Assembly: GCA_027257055.1 (NCBI GenBank)
Contig: JAPVLO010000097.1
Coordinates: 1,860,001 to 1,924,000, forward strand
Source: Cephalopachus bancanus
Lineage: Eukaryota > Chordata > Mammalia > Primates > Tarsiidae
Length of the DNA stretch: 64,000 nucleotides
Direction: 5' to 3'
Below are positions 26,610-36,115 of the stretch, piece by piece. Position 1 is the stretch's first letter. Each line of letters begins with the position of its first letter. Below the pieces are notes generated by a model that worked only from the letters and a program-made list of their open reading frames with translations, was not told the DNA's origin and ran no database searches. A program made the position numbers and the translations under genes.

Positions 26610-27198
26610 TACAGTAGTCCTCTTTATCCACATGAGATATAATCCAAGATCCACAGTGGATGCCTGGAACTACAGATAGTGCCAAGCCCTACATAGACTT
26701 ATACAAATTTCCTTTTTCTTATTCACAATTTCACAGATAGAAGATTTGTTCTTATCACAGATCTTAGGAAATTCAGCTTACTTTTTTTCTTCTTTTCCAA
26801 TTAAGTTGAGAACTTTTACCTTTTACCTTGAAAGAAGCACTTTATGCCTTCTCTTTGGGTATACCAAAATGTTGCCAGCATCACTCCTCTTTTGCTTTGA
26901 GGACATACAAGTAAAATAAGGATTTTGAACACAAACACTGCAATATTGCGACAGTCATCAATCTGACAATCAAAATGGCTGCTAAGTGAGATGGATTCAC
27001 TGGACAAAGGAATAATTTATGACCCAGGAAGGATGGACAGATGGCATGAGATTTATCATGTTACTTCAGAATGGCTTGCAATTTAATCTTATGAATGGTT
27101 TGTTTCTGGAATTTTTCATTTAATATTTTTGGAGCATGGTTGGCTGTGGTTAACTGAAACCGAGGAAAGCAAAACACAAGATAAGGGAGACTACTGTA
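26610..27198. mobile_element. Tigger-type miniature DNA transposon, complete with TA duplication
   Basis: Terminal inverted repeats: left CAGTAGTCCTCTTTATCCAC from 26612, right GATAAGGGAGACTACTG ending 27196. TA flanks both ends (26610-26611 and 27197-27198), as TcMar elements require. Subterminal GTGGATGCCTGGAACTACAG and GGTTAACTGAAACCGAGG match the class of human elements starting CAGTAGTCCCCCCTTATCC. It is 585 bp with no transposase frame, so it is non-autonomous. Confidence 0.88.
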
Positions 27199-28293
27199 TA
27201 TTTCAAGTTTTATTATTTATTTAAGCAAAATACATGTTACTAAATTCTTTACATAACCAAATTACTTGTCACATCTCATTGTTTCTTCCTGTGTTTTTTC
27301 TTCTTTCCTGACTACATTTTGCAAAAGTTCCTTAAGTAGCTGTTCTGTGATCTGTGACTATCTTTACTTTACCCTCATATTTAAATAACAGTTTTTTACA
27401 AATATGAACTTTTAAGATATAGGTTATTTTCTTTTATTGTTGTGAATATATTATTACTCTATTTTATTCATAAATCCAATATTATTGTTGAGAATTCTGA
27501 TGATAACCTGATTATTGTTTCATAGTGGTACTCTTCTTTCTTTGTCATTAGTAATTGAAAATTCAGTGTATTTGTTTTATTCTTATTGATATTATTTTTA
27601 AATTCAAGTCTTATATTTTCTTTACTTTTATAAAACTCAGTCATTACATCTTTTGATATTTTTTGTTATTTCTCTTTTCTATTATTTGTTCCTTCTCTTT
27701 CATATATTTTCACTTATCTTTTTCTTTCATATAAGTATTCCATCTTTGTTCTTTGAAGGAAAGTTATTTAACATTTTATCACTATATAAGATATGGATGT
27801 AGTCATACCTTAAAAGTCTTACTTTGATCTCTTCATTCTGCTTCTTTCCTCTGGTACAGGTGATTGTGTTTGCTATATTTTATAGGACTGCTGGTTCTCA
27901 GATGTCTCAAGATTTTTTTCTAATAAACTCACTGTCTATTTGCTTGAGACCATTGTCCACCTTGCCTATTGATTTTCTATTAAGGAGACAATAAAAGCAC
28001 AGACTCTAAACTGTGATATTCTATAGCTGCATAGGGGGTAGGTGAAAAAATAACAGGGTGGAGGGTTCCCTAGACATTCAATATGCTCTCCTGTCAATTA
28101 CAAACCTTCTCAACTTGAGCTGCAGGCCTTCATCCAAGCAGTTAAATGTTGACTGAAAAATATTTACGATAAATTAACTGACTCCTTTTCTTCTTGTCAG
28201 TTAATCCTTATCTGTTTAAATTGTATTTTTTAAAATTTTGTCTTGATGTAGTTTTCAAGAAATATGAAAAAATTTCAATAAAAATTTCCAACC
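27199..28293. other. AT-rich non-coding stretch
   Basis: About 1.1 kb of T-rich sequence without recognised features. Confidence 0.4.
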
Positions 28294-28603
28294 AGCTGAA
28301 TTTTTTTTTTTTTTTTTTTTTGAGTTGGAGTCTCACTCAGTCGCCCAGACTGGAGTGCAGTGGCCGCTCCCGACCACCAAGGCCTCGCCTGCTGGGCTCC
28401 GGCGATCCTTCCGTCTCAGCCTTCCGAGTAGCCGGAATTACAGGCATGCGCTACCATGCCTGGCTGATCTTTTGATTTATTGTAGAGATGAGGTCTCACT
28501 GCCCAGGCGGGTCTCGAACCCTCGGGCTCAGGCAATCCACTCACCTCAGCCTCTCAAAGGCACGGGAATACAGGCTGAGCCACCGAGCCCGGCTAAGCTG
28601 AAT
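28294..28603 (-). mobile_element. Alu SINE, full length, minus strand (deleted subfamily)
   Basis: Poly-T of about 21 bases then a complete reversed Alu with the ACTTG deletion (GGTCTCACTGCCCAGG). The 8-bp target duplication AGCTGAAT is at 28294-28301 and 28596-28603. Confidence 0.92.
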
Positions 28604-28723
28604 ATTTTATATAATATAAACTAAATGTTCCTATGGTATAATAATTTCCTCCTTAGTTTCCTATATTACTTCCAAACATCTCAGAAATTTCTCAGGTTCT
28701 AGTTATTCAGATATTCTACTTGG

Positions 28724-29082
28724 TGAGCCAACACATTATTTATTTATTTACTTATTTATTTATTTATTTATTTATTTATTTTATTTTTATTTTTTGAGTT
28801 GGAGTCTCACTCCGTCACCCAGACTGGAGTGCAGTGGCCGCTCCGGGCCACCACAGCCTCGGCCTGCTGGGCTCCGGCGATCCTTCCGCCTCAGCCTTCC
28901 GAGTAGCTGGAATTACAGGCATGCACCACCACACCCAGCTGATTTTTTGATTTATTGTAGAGATGAGGTCTCGCTGCCCAGGCGGGTCTCGAACCCGTGG
29001 GCTCAGGCAATTCACTCACCTCAGCCTCCCAAAGGCGCGGGATTACAGGCTGAGCCACCGAGCCCGGCTGAGCCAACACATT
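28724..29082 (-). mobile_element. Alu SINE with (TTTA)n tail, minus strand (deleted subfamily)
   Basis: The reversed A-rich tail has become a TTTA/TTTAT microsatellite (28737-28790). The body (28795-29068) is a complete local-type Alu with the ACTTG deletion. The 14-bp target duplication TGAGCCAACACATT is at 28724-28737 and 29069-29082. Confidence 0.94.
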
Positions 29083-29766
29083 TAATGTGAATTGTGCTAA
29101 GGAAAGGTATGCTCATTCTGTTGCTTTAAAATCAAATGAATGTAGATAAATTTAGTTTATTGCAGTAGTCTAATCTGGGCAGTTTGTCCTCAAGAAATGT
29201 ATTTTATGTTTTGATTTGGAAAAAATGAAGTCCTTAAACTGCATAGAATTTTTGATGTTTTTAATCATACACAAAACATTTGCTAATGTCTAATAACTCT
29301 TATGTTTAAAACCTAAGTAATAAAATATTATTAGAAAACTTAGGCTTGAGTAATGTTTTTGCAATAATGTAGCCAATCATGGCATCATTCTATCCAGTGA
29401 TAATGGAGGTATATACCAATCAGGGCTCTTTGCAGCATGAAATCAGAATTAATTGATTCTTCAAGTTGTTGATGGATCCTCACCCTGCCCCTTACTTCAC
29501 ATATTTGGTTACTATTGCTGTCTGTAGAGAGTCATTATTGCAGTGTGTTCAAAACCCAATTTGTAGTCAGACTATATACCTAAATGCAGATTAATTCATT
29601 GCTAACTTTGTGATTGTGAGTATCTACTTAAGCCCAATTTCTTCATGAAATCAGGATCACAATACTACTTAAAGATTATTAGGAGGAATAAATGAATCAA
29701 CATTCGTAATTGACTGGCATATGGTAAAAACCATATATGTGTTATGTACTTCTTTCTATGACTGTG
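29083..29766. other. Unique non-coding sequence
   Basis: About 680 bases, no gene or named repeat. Confidence 0.4.
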
Positions 29767-29852
29767 ACTACCACCGTTACCACCACCACCACCACTACCA
29801 CCACCACCACCACCACCACTACTGATAGCACTATTATTATTATTATTATTAA
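29767..29852. repeat. Compound (ACC)n / (ATT)n trinucleotide repeat
   Basis: An imperfect ACC/ACT run followed by an ATT run of seven units. It produces poly-Thr or poly-Val open frames on the two strands (29737-29957), which are not genes. Confidence 0.92.
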
Positions 29853-31139
29853 AAAAATACTATCAGGTTGGAAAATTCTGATTTGGTTAAAGAGATGTTG
29901 CTCAGTTATAAATTCACTGATAATCTCTTTAAAGCTTAATAATAACATTTGAAGCAATGATAAAAGAGAACACTTCGATGATAGTTGTGGATTGTAGAAA
30001 CGATTGATTTTTGAAATACATATTTATATAGAGAAAATATTTCTATAATTTTTTTTCCAATTGTGATCGAAGAGGAATTGCTGCAATTTATAAGTTAGCA
30101 ATTAGCACTTCTGGGCTTATGAAGATTATAAACTGATATGAAAAATGTACCATTTGTAAAATGTAAGCTACTTAGGCTTCATGGAAAATAATAAATGGCA
30201 CTTTGCATTGTCTATGGACAGAAATAATCTTATTTTATAGTCTACCTTAAAAAGATAATAATAATGTTTAGTAAACTACTGATATAAAGAACTAACATGA
30301 ATTGTGTGCTATAGAAAATATAATAAGATGTTTTTCATCCTGGCACATTTCCAGAACTACATTTAAATAGTACTTTTCAAATGCTGCCTTAATTGTGTTT
30401 AAAATGATTGCATTTTAAAGTTCTCCCTACCTAATTCTGTATTTACTCTTTATGATCTGTTTGAGCCTTTTTGCTCTGGAGCCTGACAATGACTTTTCCT
30501 AAGCCACTACTGCTCTATGTCTGTGTACATACAAGAGGTAACAATGCTCTTGACAAGTAGACCCCTTTTCATAATCTTGGATCAATCTGAGGATTCTTGT
30601 GCAGAGGAATTATCTACAGAATTTCTGCTGAGTAGATCAACAACCAAGGCTAAATGGATAACTGTGGATCAAAAGCATAACAGCTGGAAATCTCTATTTC
30701 TTACCTAAAGGGAGAAAGATAGAATTTGTAAAAGAATTTGCCATTTATGAGCTTTAAAAATTGTTCTTAAAATAGTTTTCTTTTTACTCATGTGTGCATG
30801 TTGCCCTTAAATAGATAATTTCCCTCCATTCAGCAAAGATTTACAAAGTGATCACCAAATAAGAGACTTTGGGACAGGAGTTGAGGCTATCAAGAGCAGA
30901 ATAAACACAACTCTGGCATTTAAGATGCTAGCAGGTCAGTGAGTCCTGTCATAAAAAATATATAGTGAATGATAAATAAAAGTACTTAGTTTGCAAATCA
31001 CTTTTATATTTGATGTCTCATTTAATTTTAATCTTGTCGCATTAAGGTCATTATCTCTTATTATCAAATGAAGACAGAAGCAAATGAACATCTAGGCACT
31101 TGCTAAAATCACATAGATAAGAAATATTCTTTATTTTGA
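29853..31139. other. AT-rich non-coding stretch
   Basis: About 1.3 kb without a recognised gene or repeat. The 63-codon frame at 30517-30708 has no recognisable domain. Confidence 0.35.
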
Positions 31140-31262
31140 TATAAACTCCATTGAAGTAAAATTGGTGTCTCTTTGTCTACCACTGTAGTAGTGCCTAGCA
31201 CAATGCCTGGCTTAGTCAAGGTGATTGATGTGCATTTGTTTAATAAAGAAACAAATGAAAGT
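31140..31262 (+). mobile_element. L2 3'-end fragment
   Basis: GTGTCTCTTTGTCTACCACTG, then GCCTAGCACAATGCCTGGC and GCATTTGTTTAATAAAGAAACAAATGAA match the 3' end of LINE-2 with its terminal short-unit repeats. Confidence 0.6.
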
Positions 31263-31424
31263 TTAATAAGTCCAAGGCTTTTTCTTTACCAAGTGATGAA
31301 AAAAGGACATATTTAATATTTAACAAACATTTTTACCTAGAGGTCAGATACTGTGCTGTGTTTTGTACTTATTTTCTGATTTAATCTCTTAAGTAAACCC
31401 TTTATTTCAAGGATAACTCCTTTT

Positions 31425-31720
31425 GCCTTTTTTTTTTTTTTTTGAATTGGAGTCTCTGTCACCCGGACTGGAGTGCAGTGGAAGCTCTAGGCCACTGCAG
31501 CCTCGACCTGCTGGGTTCTGGCGATCCTTCTGCCTCAGCCTTCCTAGTAGCTGGAACTACAGGGGCTTGCTACCACACCCGGCTAATTTTTTTGATTTTT
31601 TGTAGAGATGAGGTCTCGCCAAGTTGCCCAGGCGGGTCTTGAACCCACGGGTTCAGGCAATCCACTCACCTCAGCCTCCCAAAGCACAAGATTACAGGCT
31701 GAGCCACTGAGCCCGGCTTC
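31425..31720 (-). mobile_element. Alu SINE, minus strand
   Basis: Poly-T then a reversed local-type Alu of the undeleted subfamily (CGCCAAGTTGCCCAGG), with a short deletion near the right-arm end (GTCTCTGTCACCCGG lacks CACT). I did not find a convincing target duplication. Confidence 0.9.
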
Positions 31721-32304
31721 TTTTTGTCTTTATATCACAAATGACAAAACAGTCCAGTAAGATCAATAACTTGTTTCAGCTCTATAGCCAGTATGGACAA
31801 GACCTAAATTTTAAACTATTCTTTCCTATGTCAAAACCTGAGCTATTTTTACTATATCATGAGATATATACACTAGGTAGATATAAAATGGACCCAGAGA
31901 ATACTTTTAAATAAAAATGGAATGTTTTTACCTAACTCTAAACAGATATTGAAAGGCACAAAAATAATTGGTTTTTGTTCAGCTGGACTGTGAACTGATC
32001 CACTATTTAGGTCATTGACAAATCTGAATGTTGCAGCTTTTATTAGTGTCAGTGAGGTTATCTGTGGTAACTAAATAATTAGCCAGACTTATTGAAAATT
32101 TAAAGCGATTTGAGATGAGTTACTAAGCTTTGTGTAGATGAAATATACTCCTAATTATTTAAGAGAAAAAAAATAATTCATAAAAATCCATATAAAGAGG
32201 AGTTTTTTTTTTATTTACACTATCTTACTTGTGGTGGTAATGGGGAGATGGATTAAGTTTGAAGTTGATAAAGAAATAGAAAATATTGAAATTTAAAAAA
32301 TTAT
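31721..32304. other. Unique non-coding sequence
   Basis: About 580 bases of AT-rich sequence, no features recognised. Confidence 0.4.
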
Positions 32305-32905
32305 TTTAAAGATGTTGGGTACAATTCAGGATTAAGTATACAAATGTTCTTTATGCAGGGACCCTTGTTGATGAGGTGTACCTTCCCCCCCCCCTGGCAG
32401 TATCCCACTACTGCCAATCCTTTTCTTATATTATCGATAGATGTTCAAGGTCTGCTTATGAGTGAGAACATGTGGTACTCAGTTCTTTGTTTTGTGAAAG
32501 ATCACTCAGTATTATAGACTCTAAGTTCATTCAAGTTGCTGTGAAGTCCATTATTTTGTCCTTCTTTATGACTGCATAATATTTCATCGTGTATATGTAT
32601 CACTTTTTTTATCCAGCTTTCTTTGGATAGGCAGCAAGGTTGGTTCCATGTTTTGTTATTGTGAATAATGCTGTAACAAACATGCATATGCAGGTATCTT
32701 TTTCATAAAGTGATTTGAGTTCTTCTGGGTGTATTCCCAGAAGGGAGGTTGCAGTGTCATATGGAAGGTCTAGTTTTAGATCCTTTAGGAATCACCAAAC
32801 TGTTTTCCACAGAGGTTGTACCAGTTTACACTCCCACCAACCATGTGGAAGTGTTCCCTTTCCCCCACATTATCTCCAGCATCTGTTGTTTTTTGAGTTA
32901 TTGAT
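32305..32905 (-). mobile_element. LINE-1, strongly 5'-truncated, minus strand
   Basis: Reversed L1 3' end. The 3' UTR has GATGTTGGGTACAATTCAGG and CCTGGCAGTATCCCACTACTGCCAATCC, the same 3' UTR type as the 21708-25343 copy but single, not duplicated. The ORF2 C-terminus is readable on the minus strand up to 32905. About 600 bp long. Confidence 0.85.
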
Positions 32906-33178
32906 GGAAAATGTTTATTAGGAATTCTGCTGCCATCAGAGTAAAATCAACATTGATAAGAAGCAATGAACCAATATATAAATTTTTTTTTTTTGCAATT
33001 TGGTATGTTTCTTATAGTTATCTTTTAACTTTATTTTAAAATACACTCTAATATCTATGATTAAATAGGTCTGTTGAAAATAAAAAGTGAAAAATTAAGA
33101 GTTTGCTCATATGGGTTCTCTGTGGATCAGGAATTTATATCCGTGAGTCTGTATTTGCTATAAACATATATCTGTTTG

Positions 33179-33217
<39 letters not shown>

Positions 33218-34689
33218 TAGATGCCCATGTTATCATTTACTCCTCAAACATTTTGAGTTTTTTGTTTTGTTTTTGTCTTTTGCTTAGGCTAGATTCTGTT
33301 TGCCGTATCTTTCCCATTCTAAAATAGAAAAGATGAGAATGAGAACAGCTTTTATTTCTTGTTGTTGTGCTTTGATTCTGATAAGGAAAGATGTATGACT
33401 GTGATAAGGATGATATATGTATTAAAAAAAAGATATTTCTAGCTGAAGCATTTTGGAGGAACACCACAGGCTTTAGGGTAAGATTTATAGATTATGTTCA
33501 TGGTAATGGAGAACTCGAGTCTGTAATACTTCTTTTCAGGAGAACATGGGAAGACTTCAATTAGATCAAGTTAAAGAGAATAACCTGTGTCTGAAATAGC
33601 CTCAGGTCAGCCATAAATAAACGGCAATCCATACTAGTTGGATGGAGTTCTAACTTGTAACTAGTTTAGGGTGTGCAACAGCAACTCACCAGCTGATGTG
33701 TAGCAGGAATAATAGTGTGGACTGAATTCTCAGGGTAGATCATATTATCACACTGAATCAGGACAATGGTGTATGTAAGGCTGCAGGGACTGTGGATCAC
33801 ACATCACTGAGGTAGCTGAACGACTAAAATAGCATCAATATAATAAAAAGTAGCCTGCAAAACCAGTGTATAATTTTACTCTGTGGGGAAAGCAGTTGTT
33901 AAAATTTACATCTAAGTCACCTGATATTGTACAGTCAATAATAGAAGATTTCCTCCAAAATTTTGTTTATCAGGGTGAGACTCAGAAATCTAATAGAGTA
34001 GCTTGCAAGTGATTTAAGATGGAGGGTTCTGTTTTCCATGGCTTTTGCACAGAGAATTGAATTTATGGACTCTTCACGCAGCAATGGCTATTATACGCGA
34101 GTTGCCAATGACTACTTGATTATCTCGGAAGGACCTCAAAGCTAGTTGGGCATGAAATAGAGGACCTCTTCAAATGAAAGGATCAGAATATTCAACACAG
34201 TTTATAAAGTGTGACAATTCTATTATGTAAGTTTGAACAGCAGCCACTGTTGGAAAAAAAAAAATCCATGAGAATATTCAAGAGAAAAATAGTTTGGCAG
34301 GGCTAGTGACCATGACAAAATATAGGCTTCATTACTAGTGGGAGAGAATGTTAGGAGATTTATACATGGAAGCTTCTATCTTGAAAACTTGAATTATGCT
34401 CTGTAGAACATAGAATTAATCTACAGTAATGTGAAAAAGTATTATGGCATAGATAATATTCATAATGACTAGCTCCAGATTTCATATTGAAAGATTTCTC
34501 CATGATTGGGTTTTGGAATTATTGATGATATCTAGGCAACTCCAAACAGAGATCATGATGACCTTAACTTTCTATGATAGATAAGAATTGTATATACTGT
34601 GTGCAAGAACAAAGGGCAAGTTATTATACTAGTCTTTTAGGGCAAGTTATTATACTATTCTTTCCCATAGAAGGGGGCACTGTTTCTGT
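32906..34689. other. Non-coding stretch with (AC)n microsatellite
   Basis: About 1.8 kb without a recognised gene. It includes the AC run listed separately at 33187-33217. Confidence 0.4.
33187..33217. repeat. (AC)n microsatellite
   Basis: Uninterrupted CA run of about 15 units after ACATACATA. Confidence 0.93.
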
Positions 34690-35499
34690 TGTTGTTTTAA
34701 CTAACTTTAAAATTTAGAACTGTTTTAGATTTACAAGATGATTGTGGAAGCAGTAAAAATAGTTTCATATACCCCACACCCCCTGTTTAACATTATGAAC
34801 ATCTTATATTAGTATAATACATTTGTCACAATGAATGAACAATTGGTTGATGCATTATTAGTTAATATTCATAATTTATTCAGATTTTAAAGTTATTATC
34901 TAATGTTCCTTTTCTAGAATACCATGTGTTATTTATCTGTCATGTTATCTTAGGCTCCTTTTGGTTGTAATAGTTTCTCAGACTTTCTTTGTTTAGATGA
35001 CCTTGACAGTTTCAGAAACACTGGCTAATTATTTCATAGAATCTCATTCAGTTGGGATTTGCCTGATATATTCTCTTTATTAGGCTGGAGTGATATTTTT
35101 TTGGGGAGGAAGACTACAGAGGTAAAGATGCTACCAATATGACTTGTCACGGTTGATGGTAATCCTCATCACCTGATTTGAGGTAGTGTTTGTCAGTTTT
35201 CTTCACTGTAAAGTTACTTTTTATTTTCTCTCGTTCTGTTTTGCATTCTTTGAAAAGCAGTCTCTATGTACAGCCCACACTTAAGGGACAGGGGTTATTA
35301 TGCTCCATCTCCTTCAAGGAGGAGTGTCTCAATCAATTATTTAAAATTCCTCAGCACTGGATAATTGTCTTTTTCTATTTATTTATTCAATCATTTATTT
35401 ATAACAGATGGAGTACTTTGCATTTGGGGTTATAATTCAACTCTATTTTACTTATTTGTTTCTTCAAATTATTCCAGATTTTGCTATTAGGCACTCTTT
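34690..35499. mobile_element. Ancient L1M 3' region, left part (host of the provirus)
   Basis: TTTAGATTTACAAGATGATTG, GGTAATCCTCATCACCTGATTTGAGG and TTGGGGTTATAATTCAACTCTATTTTACTTATTTG resemble the long 3' UTR of ancient mammalian L1M elements. The same element continues at 39566 after the provirus: ATTAGGCACTCTTT on the left joins CAGTTGACTTTGACATAA on the right, where the consensus reads continuously. Confidence 0.7.
35494..35499. repeat. Provirus target-site duplication, left copy
   Basis: CTCTTT, identical to 39566-39571. Six bases is the usual betaretroviral size. Confidence 0.92.
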
Positions 35500-35759
35500 T
35501 GTGGAGCGCCTCCGCCCTAACATGGCGCCCGAAGCAGCCAGACCACAAGACAAAACAAGCCCTAATAAGGCAACTAAAGGATGTCAGCATACAATCCTCT
35601 CTTATGGGCCTATCGGTGCATGCCGCGTTACCTTAATTGATTGGCAGAGATACTAGATTTAAGGTCACGAATAGGAGAAAGAGAAAAAGAACGATGTAGT
35701 AACCTGGGATTAAAGTAGCTTGCAGAAGAATCGTGTGAGAGTCGTTATTGAAAGTGACA
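35500..35759 (+). repeat. Provirus 5' LTR (260 bp)
   Basis: Begins TGTGGAGCGCC and ends GTGACA. It holds the U3 promoter, R and U5 in only 260 bp, short for a betaretrovirus. ATTAAA at 35709-35714 is the likely polyadenylation signal, which puts R near 35730. No clear TATA box was seen; TAGATTTAAGG at about 35654-35664 is the nearest candidate. By my alignment it differs from the 3' LTR at five positions, all transitions. Confidence 0.96.
35709..35714 (+). promoter_or_regulatory. LTR polyadenylation signal ATTAAA
   Basis: ATTAAA variant signal about 45 bp before the LTR end; the same motif recurs at the matching place in the 3' LTR, where it would end the transcript. Confidence 0.6.
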
Positions 35760-35761
35760 AG

Positions 35762-35778
35762 TGGTGGCCCGTACGGGG
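35762..35778 (+). promoter_or_regulatory. Primer-binding site, tRNA-Ile(AAU) type
   Basis: TGGTGGCCCGTACGGGG starts two bases after the LTR. It is the reverse complement of the 3' end of mammalian tRNA-Ile(AAU) including CCA (tRNA end CCCCGTACGGGCCACCA, from memory) over 17 consecutive bases; position 18 is G instead of the expected A. Known betaretroviruses mostly use tRNA-Lys, so this is unusual. Confidence 0.88.
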
Positions 35779-36115
35779 GACTTGAAGAAGCCGAAATCCT
35801 TGGATTCAGAACTGCAGCTGCTCAGGGCAGTCGACTGGTATGTAGATCCCACAAGGGAGGGAAAAAACTAGAAAGGTCCTCGGTAAAGAGGCGATTTAAG
35901 AAGGTCCTCGGTAAAGAGGCGTTTTAAAAGGGGGAAGGGGGTCCTTGGCAAGGAGGCGATTTGGGAAGGTCCTCGGCAAAGAGGTGATTTGGGAAGGTCC
36001 TCGGTAAAGAGGCGATTTGGGAAGGTCCTCGGTAAAGAGGCGATTTGGGGAGGTCCTCGGTAAAGAGGCGATCTAAAAGGGCCCTCGGTGTAGAGGTGAC
36101 CCCCTTTTTGCTAAC
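35779..36115 (+). other. Provirus leader (5' UTR) with tandem repeats
   Basis: Non-coding leader between the primer-binding site and gag. The first 96 bases are unique (CTTGAAGAAGCCGAAATCC...). From 35875 the leader consists of eight tandem units, listed separately, up to about 20 bases before the gag ATG. The packaging signal of retroviruses normally lies here. A major splice donor was not confidently located; CTGGTATG at 35835-35842 is a weak candidate. Confidence 0.8.
35875..36100 (+). repeat. Eight-copy 28-bp tandem repeat in the leader, hairpin-forming
   Basis: Units start at 35875, 35903, 35940, 35968, 35996, 36024, 36052 and 36080. The period is exactly 28 bp except for unit 2, which carries 9 extra bases of purine-rich sequence. 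Each unit opens with GGTCCTCGGTAAAGAGGCG or a near variant. In RNA the CCUC and GAGG of each unit can pair around a six-base loop (GGUAAA, GGCAAA, GGCAAG or GGUGUA). Unit 3 has CCTT in place of CCTC, which still pairs through G-U. Role in packaging, translation or dimerisation is inference. Confidence 0.9.

Noticed and set aside
29737..29957. Poly-Thr (plus) and poly-Val (minus) open frames
   Set aside because: They are produced by the ACC/ATT trinucleotide repeat; no domain lies on either side.
32278..32915. Possible target duplication of the truncated L1 (GAAAAT..)
   Set aside because: Only six or seven bases agree in AT-rich sequence; too weak to claim.
35875..36100. CRISPR-like array (28-bp repeats)
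   Set aside because: The units abut with no unique spacers, and the setting is a vertebrate provirus, so it is not a CRISPR array.
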